Source of the DNA: Modestobacter italicus
GTDB lineage: Bacteria; Actinomycetota; Actinomycetes; Mycobacteriales; Geodermatophilaceae
Length of the DNA: 64,000 bases
NCBI RefSeq assembly: GCF_000306785.1
Contig: NC_017955.1
Coordinates: 2,294,001 to 2,358,000, forward strand
Reading direction: 5' to 3'
Positions 1 through 9,368 of the stretch are shown in pieces. The position numbers were made by a program, and so were the translations under genes. Below the pieces are notes generated by a model. That model saw only the letters and a list, made by a program, of their open reading frames with translations, had not been told where the DNA came from and made no database searches. Every line of letters begins with the position of its first letter. The stretch's first letter is position 1.

Positions 1-921
1 CTCGGCCAGCCGGGCGAGGTCCCACTCGGCCACGACCGGCTGGTTGCCGTAGGCGTAGCGGCCGCCGGTGTCGATGGAGCTGTACACCGTCGCCGGGTCG
101 TAGGCCTCCATGAACGCGCACGGGCCGAAGTCGATGGTCTCGCCGGAGATGGTCATGTTGTCGGTGTTCATCACGCCGTGCACGAAGCCGACCAGCATCC
201 AGCGGGCGACCAGCTCGGCCTGGGCGGTGACCACCGCCTCGAACAGCGCCAGGGCCGGGCGCTCGGCATCGGCGGCGGCCGGGTGGTGCCGGGCGATGGC
301 GTGGTCGGCCAGCCGGCGCAGCAGGTCGACGTCCCCGGTGGCCCGGGCGTACTGGAAGCTGCCGACCCGCAGGTGGCTGCTGGCGACCCGGGTGAGCACC
401 GCACCGGGCAGCAGGGTCTCCCGCCGCACCGGGCGCCCGGTCGCCACCACGGCGAGCGAGCGGGTGGTGGGGATGCCCAGGGCGTGCATCGCCTCGCTGA
501 CCACGTACTCCCGCAGCATCGGCCCGACCGCGGCCAGCCCGTCGCCACCGCGGGCGAACGGGGTGCGACCGGAGCCCTTGAGGTGCAGGTCGCGGAGCCG
601 GCCGTCGGCGTCGACGAGCTCGCCGAGCAGCAGGGCGCGCCCGTCGCCGAGGCGGGGGACGAACCCGCCGAACTGGTGCCCGGCGTAGGCCTGGGCCACC
701 GGCGTCGCGCCGTCCGGGACGTCGTTGCCCAGCAGCAGCCGGACCCCCTCGGGGGTGCGCAGCTGCGCCGGGTCGAGGCCCAGCTCGCCGGCCAGCGGCT
801 CGTTGAGCACCAGCAGCTGCGGCGCCGGGGCCTCGTCGGCCTGCCAGGGGACGGTCAGCTCCGGGAGCTCGCGGGCGAACCGGTTGCCGAGGCGGACGCT
901 CAGGTGCGGGGCGACGGTCAC
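1..921 (-). CDS. selO: SelO (YdiU) protein adenylyltransferase, C-terminus cut by window edge
   Basis: N-terminal 307 codons of a SelO/UPF0061 pseudokinase, which AMPylates Ser/Thr/Tyr residues of target proteins using ATP. Family hallmarks are visible: a GHQFGG...LGDGRA stretch near residue 80, an [16 protein letters not shown] loop, and HGVMNTDNM with ETIDFGP, which carry the metal-binding Asn and Asp. The family is usually about 480-500 residues, so roughly a third lies outside the window. The GTG start at 921 overlaps the stop of the upstream glycosyltransferase-like gene (GTGA), suggesting translational coupling. Nothing looks broken in the visible part. Confidence 0.93.
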   Translation of the reverse strand, partial: MTVAPHLSVRLGNRFARELPELTVPWQADEAPAPQLLVLNEPLAGELGLDPAQLRTPEGVRLLLGNDVPDGATPVAQAYAGHQFGGFVPRLGDGRALLLGELVDADGRLRDLHLKGSGRTPFARGGDGLAAVGPMLREYVVSEAMHALGIPTTRSLAVVATGRPVRRETLLPGAVLTRVASSHLRVGSFQYARATGDVDLLRRLADHAIARHHPAAADAERPALALFEAVVTAQAELVARWMLVGFVHGVMNTDNMTISGETIDFGPCAFMEAYDPATVYSSIDTGGRYAYGNQPVVAEWDLARLAE

Positions 922-1886
922 CCCTCGAGGGTAGGAGCCGTCGCGCGTCCCCGCGCCCGCTCGCGGGCCCGGCGCATCGCGCGGCGGCGGACGGCCCGCT
1001 GCACGCGGCGCACGTAGAGGCCGACCAGCTCCGGGCCGCGCGGGACCCGGGCGGCCCGGACCGCCCACGGCGACACCCCGCGCTGGACGGCGAAGCCGTT
1101 GGCGTCGATCCAGTACCGGTCCGCGGCGAGCACCTCGGCCGAGGGCGCCCGCATCACCCGCTTCTGCAGGTGCACCAGCAGCGCGGTGCGCCGGACGACC
1201 TGCCCGTGCTCGAGCCGGTACTCGCAGACCTCACCGTCCTCCCAGGCGTAGCGCCGGGGGTCCCGCCCAGGCGGGTGCTCCGCCCGGGTCCGGTAGCGCG
1301 CGAAGGAGAGGTCGAAGATCGTCTGCTCCTGCCAGATCGGCACGCCCAGGTCCCGCAGCAGGAGGTAGATGCCCGCCCACTCGTCGAAGTGCCGGGCCGC
1401 CGGGTCGGTCAGCACGTCGCGGTGGCTGACCCCGTCGATCTCGTGGCGCCACCAGCCGGCGGCGGCGGGGGTGTTCCGGTAGAGCGCGAAGTTGCCCTGC
1501 ACGAGCACCTTGTCGGCGGAGAAGGCCTCGGGTGGGAGGTGGTCGCGGATCCGGCCGAACACGACGTCGAGGTCGCAGTGCCCCCAGAAGTCGCAGCCGG
1601 CCAGCTCGTCGGCGAGGACCTCGCCGAACGCCGGCCGGAGGTCGCACAGCTTGTACGGGCCCTCGACCGCCAGCGGGACGTCGACGTGCCGCTGGAAGCG
1701 CGCCACCAGGTCGGCCAGCTCCCACCGCTGGACGGTCAGGTTGGCCGAGGCCCCCGGCACCGGCGCGTCGGTCAGCATCAGCCACTCGACGTCGGGGTTG
1801 GCCGCCATGCTGCGCACGACGAGCGGGAAGTACGACGGCCGCGCCCCGAAGTAGGGGACGACCAGTCTGATCGAGGGTCCGGCCAC
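918..1886 (-). CDS. DUF6625 glycosyltransferase-like protein
   Basis: 322-residue protein matching what I know of the DUF6625 family, found in capsule and cell-envelope sugar clusters and thought to be glycosyltransferases. It opens with a VVPYFG segment (residues ~8-13) and has a LLTDAP-like strand, a [14 protein letters not shown] block and a [15 protein letters not shown] block. The last contains the D-x-D type motif expected to bind a metal/sugar nucleotide. Chosen start is GTG 1886, just before the conserved first strand; the open frame continues upstream without conserved features. The C-terminal 40 residues are Arg-rich. It overlaps selO by 4 bp. The sugar donor and acceptor cannot be told. 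Confidence 0.75.
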   Translation of the reverse strand: MAGPSIRLVVPYFGARPSYFPLVVRSMAANPDVEWLMLTDAPVPGASANLTVQRWELADLVARFQRHVDVPLAVEGPYKLCDLRPAFGEVLADELAGCDFWGHCDLDVVFGRIRDHLPPEAFSADKVLVQGNFALYRNTPAAAGWWRHEIDGVSHRDVLTDPAARHFDEWAGIYLLLRDLGVPIWQEQTIFDLSFARYRTRAEHPPGRDPRRYAWEDGEVCEYRLEHGQVVRRTALLVHLQKRVMRAPSAEVLAADRYWIDANGFAVQRGVSPWAVRAARVPRGPELVGLYVRRVQRAVRRRAMRRARERARGRATAPTLEG

Positions 1887-2006
1887 CCGCCGGACCGTAG
1901 CGACCGCCGGCCGCTCGCGGGACCCGCCCGGCAGCGCGGCCGTTTTGCCCGCCCCCGGTGGGGGGACCACCCGGTCGTGCCCCCTCCCTCCCTGCGCCCG
2001 ACCACC

Positions 2007-2615
2007 GTGCCCCCGACCTACGTCGACGCCAACCGGCTGTGGGTGGACTCCCGCCCGCGCGCGGCGGTGCAGCGGCGGTTCGAGGCCCCGGTGCTGCTCC
2101 GGCTGGGCGGCCCGGTGGCCGGCGGCCAGGCCCTGGAGCTGGGCACCGGCCGCCGCGGCACCGGCCTCCGGCTCGCCGTGGAGCTGTTCGGCGCCGCCCG
2201 GGTCGAGGGCGTCGAGCTGCACCCGGCGAGCGTGGCGGCCTGCGCGACGGCGGTGCGCGACCTCGGCGACCGGGTCGGGGTGCAGGCCGGTGACGCGACC
2301 GCGCTGACCGCGGCGGACGCCTCCTACGACGCGGTGTTCGGCTACCACGTGCTGCACCACGCCCCGGCCTGGCGGGACGTCGTCCGGGAGGCGGCGCGCG
2401 TCCTGCGCCCCGGCGGGCGGCTGTACTCCTGCGAGATGACCGCACGGATCGTGGACAGCCGGCCGCTGCGCGCGGTCTCCCGGCACCCGACCGACGGCGA
2501 CCGGCCCACCCCGGCCGGGCTCGCGGCCGTCTGCTCCGCCGCCGGGCTCACCGTCACCGGGCAGGAGACCCGGTTCGCGGGGTGCTGGACCGCCCTGGTG
2601 GCGACCAAGCCGTGA
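2007..2615 (+). CDS. Class I SAM-dependent methyltransferase
   Basis: About 202 residues. A Rossmann methyltransferase fold is indicated by LELGTGRRGTG (SAM-binding motif I, residues ~44-54), an acidic VEGVEL strand end, GDAT, and YDAVFGYHVLHHA followed by RVLRPGGRLY (motifs II-III). The HVLHH and LRPGG patterns are typical of small-molecule methyltransferases. GTG 2007 is preferred, though GTG 1977 is also in frame. The stop overlaps the GTG of the next gene. The substrate is unknown. Confidence 0.8.
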   Translation: MPPTYVDANRLWVDSRPRAAVQRRFEAPVLLRLGGPVAGGQALELGTGRRGTGLRLAVELFGAARVEGVELHPASVAACATAVRDLGDRVGVQAGDATALTAADASYDAVFGYHVLHHAPAWRDVVREAARVLRPGGRLYSCEMTARIVDSRPLRAVSRHPTDGDRPTPAGLAAVCSAAGLTVTGQETRFAGCWTALVATKP

Positions 2616-3184
2616 GCGCCGCCGGGCGGTCGGTCCCCGGCGTGCTGCGTGCGGCGGTGCAGCTGCTGCGCCGGCACGCGCGGGTGGCGTTCCTGACCTC
2701 GCTGGCGGCCACCCTGGTCAACACGGTGCCCGACGTGCTGCGCCAGGTGCTGGTGTGGGACGACCCGCGGGTGGCGGCCGCCGTCGCGGTCGACGTGCTG
2801 GGGTTCGCCACCGCGCTGGTCGCCCAGCTGTGGGTGACCGGCGCGCTGGCCGAGCTGCCCGCGACGGGGCGGTCGGCGCCGGCCGGCGCGCTGCGCCGGG
2901 GTACGGGTCTGGCCTGGCGCGCCGTCCGCACGTCCCCGGCGGCGGTGCTCGCCGGCGTCGTCTGCGGCGGGGCGGTGTCCGCGCTGCTGACCGTGCCGGC
3001 CTCGGTCGCCGCCCTGGGCCTGCACCGGGTGCTCGGCCCGCTGGACGCACCCGGCGTCGGGGCGTTCACCGTCGCCACCGTCAGCGACCTGGTGGCCAGC
3101 GCGGTGACGTTGCCGTTCCTGGCCCTGGTGCTGGTCCTCACCGCCGCCGGCGGCAGGTTGAGCGCGGCCCCGGCCGGGCAGTGA
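2612..3184 (+). CDS. Hypothetical polytopic membrane protein
   Basis: 190 residues starting at a GTG that overlaps the stop of the methyltransferase gene (GTGA), so probably co-translated. The protein has about four to five hydrophobic segments rich in Ala, Val and Leu (around residues 28-45, 58-80, 107-135 and 155-180) separated by short Arg-rich loops. I recognise no family motif. The length and helix pattern resemble small integral membrane proteins of unknown function. Confidence 0.6.
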   Translation: MSAAGRSVPGVLRAAVQLLRRHARVAFLTSLAATLVNTVPDVLRQVLVWDDPRVAAAVAVDVLGFATALVAQLWVTGALAELPATGRSAPAGALRRGTGLAWRAVRTSPAAVLAGVVCGGAVSALLTVPASVAALGLHRVLGPLDAPGVGAFTVATVSDLVASAVTLPFLALVLVLTAAGGRLSAAPAGQ

Positions 3185-3190
3185 CCGGCC

Positions 3191-3568
3191 ATGGCCGGCG
3201 AATGGGACTACACCCGCACGAGCATCGGGACGCTGTCGATCTGGTTGGGCACCGGGGCGCTGTTCGCGCCCCGCGCGATCACCGGCGTCCTCGGGGTCGA
3301 CGGCACCGCGGCGCAGACCGACCGCGCGCTGCCGCTGCTGGTCCGGCTGATCGCAGCCCGCAACATCGCGATGGGCGCCGCGCTGCTGGCCACCCCGACG
3401 CCGCAGGCGCGCCGCACCACCGAGGTGACGCTGCTGCTCACCCTGCTCGACGCCGCCGCCGTGCTGGTGGCCCGCCGCGGCGGGGACGTCGCACCGCGCA
3501 GCGCCGGCCTCTCGCTGGCCGTGCTGGCCACGACGGCGGTGGGCACGCTGCGCTGGCACCGGCGCTGA
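3191..3568 (+). CDS. Small membrane protein, DUF4267-like
   Basis: 125 residues with about four transmembrane segments. The pattern GTGALFAPRAITGVLGV followed by RLIAARNIAMGAALL resembles the DUF4267 type of small four-helix membrane protein, in which an R-x-x-A-x-R-N segment follows the first helix. It starts at ATG 3191, 6 bp after the preceding membrane-protein gene, so the two are likely one transcript. The function is unknown; the family call is from pattern memory only. Confidence 0.55.
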   Translation: MAGEWDYTRTSIGTLSIWLGTGALFAPRAITGVLGVDGTAAQTDRALPLLVRLIAARNIAMGAALLATPTPQARRTTEVTLLLTLLDAAAVLVARRGGDVAPRSAGLSLAVLATTAVGTLRWHRR

Positions 3569-3572
3569 CCGC

Positions 3573-4394
3573 TCAGCGACCGTCGAAGGTGGCCCTCCCC
3601 GGCCCGTCCCGCAGGAAGCTCGCGACCGCCCCGCGCAGGTCGGCGGTGGCGAACAGCGCGCCGGACACCGCCGGGGTGAGGTCGTCGGCGGCCCGCACCC
3701 CGTCCCGGACGGCGGTGGTCACCAGCCGCTTGGTCACCGCGTGGGCCAGCGTCGGGCCGGCGGCCAGGTCGCGGACGTAGCTCCGGACGGCCTCGGCGAA
3801 GCCCTCCTCGGGCAGCACCTCGGTGACCACGTCCCACCGCTCCAGGGTGGCCGCCGGGTACCGCTTCCCGGTGTAGACCAGCTCCTTGGCCCGCGCCGGG
3901 CCGGCGCGCTCGGCCAGCCGCTGCGGGCCGCCCATCGAGGGGGAGAGGCCGACGACCCGCTCCACCAGGCCGAAGGACGCCCGCTCGGTGGCCAGCAGCA
4001 GGTCGCAGGCCAGCGCGAGCTCGAACGCCGCGGTCAGGGTGAGGCCCTGGGCGGCGAACACGGTCGGGACCGGCAGGTCCTCGACCGCCTGGGTGATCCG
4101 CAGCAGCCGCCGCCAGAGCGCCGCGCCGTGCTGGGCGGCGTCCGCGCCCTCGGCGATGTCGGCGAACAGCGCGACGTCGACCCCGCCGGAGACCACCTTC
4201 CCGCGGGCCTCGACGAGCACCGCGCGGGCCCGGTCGGGCGCACCCGGGCCGGTCAGCCGACCCAGCTGGGCCACCACGTCCTCGAGCCCGGCGAACACCG
4301 CCTCGTCGAAGAGGTTGAGCGGCGGGTGGTCCAGCACGACCACGGCGACGTCCCCGTCGCGCTCGAGCCGGACGGGGGAGCGGTCACTGGTCAT
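3573..4394 (-). CDS. Enoyl-CoA hydratase/isomerase (crotonase) family protein
   Basis: 273 residues. The crotonase fold is recognisable from LDHPPLNLFD at the N-terminus, the oxyanion-hole region SGGVDVALF, the helix AAFELALACDLLLATERASFG, and SMGGPQRLAERAG. The usual GG(G)ELAL entry is TAAFELAL here, and the first oxyanion segment reads GG in place of the common AG. Hydration versus isomerisation therefore cannot be settled by eye. Start ATG 4394. It faces the small membrane gene tail to tail with 4 bp between and stands alone on this strand. Most likely fatty-acid or acyl-CoA metabolism. Confidence 0.85.
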   Translation of the reverse strand: MTSDRSPVRLERDGDVAVVVLDHPPLNLFDEAVFAGLEDVVAQLGRLTGPGAPDRARAVLVEARGKVVSGGVDVALFADIAEGADAAQHGAALWRRLLRITQAVEDLPVPTVFAAQGLTLTAAFELALACDLLLATERASFGLVERVVGLSPSMGGPQRLAERAGPARAKELVYTGKRYPAATLERWDVVTEVLPEEGFAEAVRSYVRDLAAGPTLAHAVTKRLVTTAVRDGVRAADDLTPAVSGALFATADLRGAVASFLRDGPGRATFDGR

Positions 4395-4432
4395 CTGGGC
4401 ATCCTGCTCCTCCCGGACGACGGGCGAGGACC

Positions 4433-5017
4433 TCAGCCGTCGGCCTGCTCGTCGGCCGCGCGCTGCCGCTCGACCTCCGCCAGCACGGTCTTCCGCCCCT
4501 TCCCGAGCTCCCGCTCGGCCCGCTCGGCGCGGTCGAGCTGCGCCTCCCCGTGCATCGACCGCACCTTCTCGCGGGCCTCCGGCGCGGGGGCGTCGACCAG
4601 CTCGGCGGCGCGGCGCGCCTCCTGGGCCGCCGCGGTGTTGGGCACGTGCTGGGTGTCGCCCTGCCGCTTCTGGCGGTCGGTGGCCCGCTGCTCCTCCTCG
4701 CTCAGCAGCTGCCAGGCCGCGTCGGGCAGGTAGCGCTCCGTGCCGCCGTCGCCGCGGGCGTCGGTGCCGCCGTCGGCGGTGTGCCAGTCCTGCTTCGTCC
4801 ACTCGGCGAGGTGCTGCTGGGACGCGGTGCGCTCGCCCTCGTGCCGGTAACCGCCGCCGGCCGCCTCGTACTCGTGGGTCAGCAGCTGGCTCTTCCGGGC
4901 GCTCCACTGACCGGGCCGGCCGCCCCGGTCCCCGGCCCGGATCTCGTCCTTGAGCCGGGCGCGCAGCTCCGGGTCGGTGTAGTCGTCCGCGTAGTCCGCC
5001 GCCGTCTTGCCGCTCAT
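4433..5017 (-). CDS. DUF5872 domain protein
   Basis: 194 residues, very hydrophilic. The first ~70 residues match my recollection of DUF5872: YTDPELRARLKDEIRAGDRG, then GGRPGQWSARKSQLL, EYEAAGGGYRH and a Trp-rich LAEWTKQDW segment. The rest is Arg/Glu/Ala-rich and probably helical or disordered. DUF5872 is found patchily in bacteria, algae and large viruses, and its function is unknown. The gene stands alone between a crotonase gene and an ABC permease. Confidence 0.7.
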   Translation of the reverse strand: MSGKTAADYADDYTDPELRARLKDEIRAGDRGGRPGQWSARKSQLLTHEYEAAGGGYRHEGERTASQQHLAEWTKQDWHTADGGTDARGDGGTERYLPDAAWQLLSEEEQRATDRQKRQGDTQHVPNTAAAQEARRAAELVDAPAPEAREKVRSMHGEAQLDRAERAERELGKGRKTVLAEVERQRAADEQADG

Positions 5018-5065
5018 GCCGGTGCGCTACCCGCGCCGGCGGCCGCACACGCGCCCCGCCGCGCC

Positions 5066-5920
5066 CTAGAGGTCGCGGCGGAGGAAGGCCACCGCGGCCA
5101 GGCCCCACACCATGGCGGTCCACAGCGCGGCCCAGGCCAGGTAGGCCGGGGTGAGCGGGGCCTCGCTCAGGAACGGGAAGCCGTCGAAGGCCGGGCCCAG
5201 CTGGGTCAGCACCGACGGGTCCTGGAAGGCGTGCATGGCCCCGCGCCACAGCCCGTCGGTGGGCAGCAGCACCCGGGAGATCGTGCCCACCCGGGCCACC
5301 CCGTCGTTGCCCAGCGCCTCGCCGATGCCGCCGACCACGCCGGCGATCCAGGTGGCCCCGAACAGCCCCACCGCGACCACGCCGGAGGCCATCGGCGAGA
5401 TGACGGTGGACAGCAGCAGCCCCAGCGTGAGCAGCACGACCGTCTGGGCGGCCAGCAGCGCCAGGGCGCCGGCCGGCTGCGGCGGCCAGTAGTCGACGGT
5501 CAGCCGGACGACGAGGCACAGCGACAGCCCGGCGACCACGACGAACCCGGCGCCGAACGCGACCAGCCCGAGCCACTTGCCCAGCAGCACCGTCGACCGG
5601 CGGACCGGCCGGGCGAGCACCGACAGCGCGATGCCGGACTCGACCTCGCCGGACAGCGTCGGCCCGGCGAGGAACGCCGTGCCGAGCGCGGCGATCAGGC
5701 TGAGCCCGAACATCACCAGGTTGAGCAGCTGGGAGGCGACCAGCCGCGCCTCACCGCTGGTCAGCGTGCCGAAGTCGCTGGTCGCGGTGAGCCGGGAGAA
5801 CCCCCAGGCGCTGAGCCCGAGCAGGGCGAGGGTGAGCACCGCCAGCGCCCGCAGCACCCGCCGCCGGGCGGCCTCCCGCAGCGTGAGCCCGGCGATGGTG
5901 AGCACCACCCGGGCGGTCAC
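5066..5920 (-). CDS. ABC-2 type exporter permease
   Basis: 284 residues with six predicted membrane segments. Between the first and second lie a cytoplasmic-type LSGEVESGIALSVLARPVRR segment and GKWLGL, typical of ABC-2 permeases of the Nos/gliding type, where the coupling helix contacts the ATPase. The start ATG 5920 overlaps the stop of the ATPase gene (ATGA). It is the last gene of the module sigma - anti-sigma - ATPase - permease. The transported substrate is unknown. Confidence 0.85.
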   Translation of the reverse strand: MTARVVLTIAGLTLREAARRRVLRALAVLTLALLGLSAWGFSRLTATSDFGTLTSGEARLVASQLLNLVMFGLSLIAALGTAFLAGPTLSGEVESGIALSVLARPVRRSTVLLGKWLGLVAFGAGFVVVAGLSLCLVVRLTVDYWPPQPAGALALLAAQTVVLLTLGLLLSTVISPMASGVVAVGLFGATWIAGVVGGIGEALGNDGVARVGTISRVLLPTDGLWRGAMHAFQDPSVLTQLGPAFDGFPFLSEAPLTPAYLAWAALWTAMVWGLAAVAFLRRDL

Positions 5921-6918
5921 CGGGGCTCCTCGGCGCCGGTGCGCAGGATGCCGAGCAGCCGTTCCTCCAGGCTGATCCGCCCGGGCTCGACCGCGTGCAC
6001 CCGGACGCCGAGCGCGACCAGGTCGGCGACCAGGTCGGGCACCGCCGTCCCGTCGTCGTCGGCGGGCAGCGCGACGGTGACCCAGTCGCCGGCGGCGTCG
6101 ACGACCCCCGCGGCGGCCAGCCGGTCCTGCGCCGCGGGCGGCACCGCGGTCAGCTCCAGCCGCACCTCGCGCTGCCCGAGCAGCTCGGCGAGGCTGCCGG
6201 CGGCCGCGACCCGGCCGCGGTCCAGGATCACCACCCGGTCGCAGACCCGCTCGACCTCCCCGATCAGGTGCGAGTTGAGCAGCACCGCCACCCCGCGGGC
6301 CTTGAGCGCGAGCACCAGGTCCCGGACGTCGACCCGGCCCAGCGGGTCCAGCGCGCTGGTCGGCTCGTCGAGGACGACGAACTCCGGCCGGGCGACGAGC
6401 GCGACGGCGAGGCCCAGCCGCTGCTGCATGCCCTTGGAGAACCCGCCCACCCGGTCACCGGCGCGCTCGGCCGCGTGCGCGGCCAGGCCCACCAGCGCCA
6501 GGCACTCCCGCTGCTCGGCCACCGGCACCCGGAGGCCGGCCAGCCGGACGTGCAGCGCCAGCACCTCGGTGGCGGTCAGCCACGGCTGGTAGCGGAACAG
6601 CTCGGGCAGGTAGCCGACCCGGACCCGCGCGCGGGGGTCACCGGCCGGGCGCCCGAGCAGCATGACCTCACCGGCGTCGGGGCGGACCAGGCCCAGCAGC
6701 ATCTTGATGACGGTCGTCTTGCCGGCGCCGTTCGGGCCGAGCAGCCCCAGCACCTCGCCGCGGCCGACCTGGAAGGACACCCCGTCGACGGCCTGGTGCC
6801 GCCCGTACCGCTTGCGCAGCCCGGTGCACCAGACCGCCGCCGTCGGCGGCAGCCCGGCCACCAGGTCCGCTGCGGCGCGGACGTCGCCCTCGCCGAGGGT
6901 CGTGGGTTCGGTGGCCAC
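5917..6918 (-). CDS. ABC transporter ATP-binding protein
   Basis: 333 residues. Walker A GPNGAGKTT (near residue 55), Q-loop region in GYLPELFRYQ, signature FSKGMQQRL, Walker B FVVLDEPTSALD, and an H-loop His in LLNSHLIGEVERV. The extended C-terminal ~100 residues match CcmA-type exporter ATPases. The chosen GTG at 6918 lies 3 bp past the stop of the anti-sigma gene; the open frame runs further up but over conserved anti-sigma sequence. It pairs with the downstream ABC-2 permease. Confidence 0.9.
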   Translation of the reverse strand: MATEPTTLGEGDVRAAADLVAGLPPTAAVWCTGLRKRYGRHQAVDGVSFQVGRGEVLGLLGPNGAGKTTVIKMLLGLVRPDAGEVMLLGRPAGDPRARVRVGYLPELFRYQPWLTATEVLALHVRLAGLRVPVAEQRECLALVGLAAHAAERAGDRVGGFSKGMQQRLGLAVALVARPEFVVLDEPTSALDPLGRVDVRDLVLALKARGVAVLLNSHLIGEVERVCDRVVILDRGRVAAAGSLAELLGQREVRLELTAVPPAAQDRLAAAGVVDAAGDWVTVALPADDDGTAVPDLVADLVALGVRVHAVEPGRISLEERLLGILRTGAEEPR

Positions 6919-6920
6919 GG

Positions 6921-8015
6921 TCAGCCGAGGTCCTCGGCGACCGCGAGCACCTCGTCCGGTCCGAGCGACCCGGCGACGACGGTGACCACGCCGTCGGAGA
7001 CCCACAGCACGGCGGCGAGCGCCTGGTCCCGGGTCTCCAGCACGGTGGCCGGCACCCCGTCGACCTCGGCGGGGGTGGTGGTGACCCGGTCCTCGGGCAC
7101 CGGCAGCGGCAGCGTCGACCCGTCGGCGGCGAAGGTGCGCAGCTGCGCCGCGACGTCGTCCGGCAGCCCGGGCAGGGAGAGCAGGTAGTCCCGCATCGTC
7201 TCGAACGGGACGCCGGCGGAGCTGTAGGCGGTCGGCGCCACGGCCCGGCCCACGACGAGCGCCGGGACCCCGGCGGACTGCTCCCAGATCGCAGCGACCC
7301 CGGGGCCGGCCACCAGGCGGACCTGGCTGCCGTCGAGCCCGGCCGGTGCCGGCGGCGCCGGCTCCCCGCTCGCGGCGGTGGCCTGCGCGGCCCGGTCGGC
7401 GTCGAAGGTGAACGTGGCGCTCAGCTCGCCGACCACCTGGTACTCGGGGTCGCCGGTGACCCCGCGGGGCAGCGTGTCCACCGCCGGGACGTCCAGCCCG
7501 CTCTGCGCCGCCGCGGCGGCCGCGTCGGCGGCCTGCTGCGGGCCGTCGCCGCCGGTGACCTCGAGGTCGCCGTAGGCGCTCAGGTCGGGGAGGGCGACCA
7601 GGTCCGCGGTGTCCAGGCCGATCGGCTGCACCTGCTCGGTGCGGAACACCTGCAGCCAGTCGTTGGCGGCCGCGGTGCCGGCGCCGGCCAGCACCACGGC
7701 GAAGGCCACTGCGGCGACGACCGGACGGCGGAGCACCGCCCGGGCCCGCCGGGCGCGGGCGGGCGCCCGGTCCGGGGAGCGGTCGGGGGTCGCCGCGGGG
7801 AGGGCGGCGGACAGCCGCTGCCAGGCGGCGGGCAGGTCGACGGTCGCCGGGCCGGCCGGCTGCAGGGCGCGGTCGACGACGGCGGCGTCCTGACGGGCGG
7901 CGGCCAGGCCGTCCAGGCAGACCGGGCAGCCGGCGACGTGGGCCCGGTCGGGCTCGGAGACGCCGGCCGGCTCGTCGAGCAGCCGGCGCAGCACGCCCTC
8001 AGTCGGATGACGCAT
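6921..8015 (-). CDS. Membrane-anchored anti-sigma factor (ZAS type)
   Basis: 364 residues. An N-terminal zinc-binding anti-sigma motif HVAGCPVC (H-x3-C-x2-C, residues ~26-33) is followed by a basic linker and one transmembrane helix around residues 93-112. A ~250-residue extracytoplasmic domain follows with VEDR..TTPAEVDGVPATVLETRD near its end, resembling MucB/RsgI-like sensor tails of actinobacteria. The start overlaps the sigma gene end by 17 bp. It probably holds the upstream-encoded ECF sigma factor inactive and may sense envelope signals for the downstream ABC exporter. Confidence 0.82.
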   Translation of the reverse strand: MRHPTEGVLRRLLDEPAGVSEPDRAHVAGCPVCLDGLAAARQDAAVVDRALQPAGPATVDLPAAWQRLSAALPAATPDRSPDRAPARARRARAVLRRPVVAAVAFAVVLAGAGTAAANDWLQVFRTEQVQPIGLDTADLVALPDLSAYGDLEVTGGDGPQQAADAAAAAAQSGLDVPAVDTLPRGVTGDPEYQVVGELSATFTFDADRAAQATAASGEPAPPAPAGLDGSQVRLVAGPGVAAIWEQSAGVPALVVGRAVAPTAYSSAGVPFETMRDYLLSLPGLPDDVAAQLRTFAADGSTLPLPVPEDRVTTTPAEVDGVPATVLETRDQALAAVLWVSDGVVTVVAGSLGPDEVLAVAEDLG

Positions 8016-8628
8016 GACGGATCAGCTCCTTGCGCAGGGCGGCCTCGGCACGACGGACGGTCGTGCCGATGCTGCCGGGGGACAGGTCGAGTGCCGCGGC
8101 CACCTCGGCGTAGCTCAGGCCGCTGTGCCGCAGCACGAGGGCCACGGCCTGGGTGCGGGGCAGCCCGGCGAGCGCGGCGCGCACCCGGCTGCGGTCCTCA
8201 CGGGTCAGCACGGTCTCCGCGACGTCGGGTGCGACGACCTCCGCGGTCGCGGCGACGGTCTCCTCCCGGGACGCGCGCCGGCGCCCCGAGCGGATGAGGT
8301 TCAGCGCGGTGTGGGCCGCGGCGACCGACAGCCAGCCGGGCGCCTCACCGGCCGGGACGGCGGACCGCCCGAAGGCCAGGAAGACCTCCTGGGCGACGTC
8401 CTCGGCCTCGTCCCGGGAGCCGAGCACCCGGGCGGCCACCCCGACGACCCGCTGGTAGTCGCGGCGGAACACCTCGGCCAGGTCGGCCCGCACGGCGTCC
8501 TGCGTCGCCCGACCCCGCACCGCCACGACCGTCCTCCCCGCCCGCGCCGGTGCACGTCCGGTCACCGACCCGGGCCGTGGCAGCTCCATCGCGGCCGCGG
8601 CCGCGGGCCGTCCGTGCTGCAGGTCCAT
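7999..8628 (-). CDS. ECF-type RNA polymerase sigma factor
   Basis: 209 residues from ATG 8628; an internal ATG at 8589 would give 196. Sigma region 2 is visible as FRRDYQRVVGVAARVLGSRD with EAEDVAQEVFLAFGR. Region 4 is LPRTQAVALVLRHSGLSYAE with LDLSPGSIGTTVRRAEAAL, a helix-turn-helix for -35 recognition. It overlaps the anti-sigma gene by 17 bp, the usual cis-encoded inhibitor layout. The operon continues into an ABC ATPase and permease, so it probably autoregulates this export module. Confidence 0.88.
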   Translation of the reverse strand: MDLQHGRPAAAAAMELPRPGSVTGRAPARAGRTVVAVRGRATQDAVRADLAEVFRRDYQRVVGVAARVLGSRDEAEDVAQEVFLAFGRSAVPAGEAPGWLSVAAAHTALNLIRSGRRRASREETVAATAEVVAPDVAETVLTREDRSRVRAALAGLPRTQAVALVLRHSGLSYAEVAAALDLSPGSIGTTVRRAEAALRKELIRHASSD

Positions 8629-8755
8629 GTCCAGAGAGCACCGCCGCCGTCCCGGATGTGACACCCGGCGTCCACCGTCCTCCCCGACGACCTTGATCCG
8701 GCCGCCGGGAGGGCGCAGAGTCGGGGGTCCACCCCCGAACCCCGTGGAGCGCCGG

Positions 8756-9349
8756 ATGCTCGAGTTCCTGATCGTCGTCGCGCTCGTCGGCCTCCTCCTC
8801 ACCGGGGTCCTGGTCGGCACCGCGGTGCTGCTGCTGCGCCGGCTGCTGCGCAGCCGGCTGGTCCTCACCGCCACCGACCTGGTCACCGACGGCGTGCTCG
8901 CGGTCAGCGCGTGCCGCCCGCGGGCCACGCCGAACCGGGCCGCCGCGCTCCGGGCGCTGCGGGTGTCCCGGGCCCACCGGCTGCTCCGGGAGCGGGTCGC
9001 CCTCGCGCAGCGGGCCGGCGCGCACCTCGGTGACGTGCCCACCGTGCTGCCCCGGCTGGAGGCCGAGGGGCGCCGGCTCCGCGTCGCCCTGGGCCGGCTC
9101 GTCGGCTCGACGGCGGCCGCCCGGGAGCTCCTGGACCGGGCCGACCGGCACCTGGCCACGCTGGCCGACCTGACCGAGGTCGTCGACGCCGCGGCCGAGG
9201 CGCCCGCCGTCGACGACCTGCTCGCCCGGGACGCCGAGGAGGCCGCCCTCGGGCTGCGGCTGCACACCGCCGCCTACACCGAGCTCATGGGCCGGGAGCC
9301 GCAGGGCGCGGAGCCGGCCGACCGCCGGCCGGGACGCGCCGCCTCCTGA
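8756..9349 (+). CDS. Hypothetical protein with N-terminal membrane anchor
   Basis: 197 residues. A single transmembrane helix spans residues ~4-27 and is followed by an Arg/Leu-rich, mostly helical cytoplasmic-looking region with long heptad-like stretches (HLATLADLTEVVDAAAE). It is divergent from the sigma gene. ATG 8756 is chosen because GGAG lies 7 nt upstream. I recognise no family; it could be a small coiled-coil scaffold. Confidence 0.6.
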   Translation: MLEFLIVVALVGLLLTGVLVGTAVLLLRRLLRSRLVLTATDLVTDGVLAVSACRPRATPNRAAALRALRVSRAHRLLRERVALAQRAGAHLGDVPTVLPRLEAEGRRLRVALGRLVGSTAAARELLDRADRHLATLADLTEVVDAAAEAPAVDDLLARDAEEAALGLRLHTAAYTELMGREPQGAEPADRRPGRAAS

Positions 9350-9368
9350 CGGCAGCCCGGCCACGTCC

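Noticed and set aside
3573..5576. A 667-residue minus-strand frame that would fuse an Arg-rich protein to the crotonase
   Set aside because: The upstream part covers the DUF5872 gene and the ABC permease in another frame and has no protein-like composition; the crotonase starts at ATG 4394.
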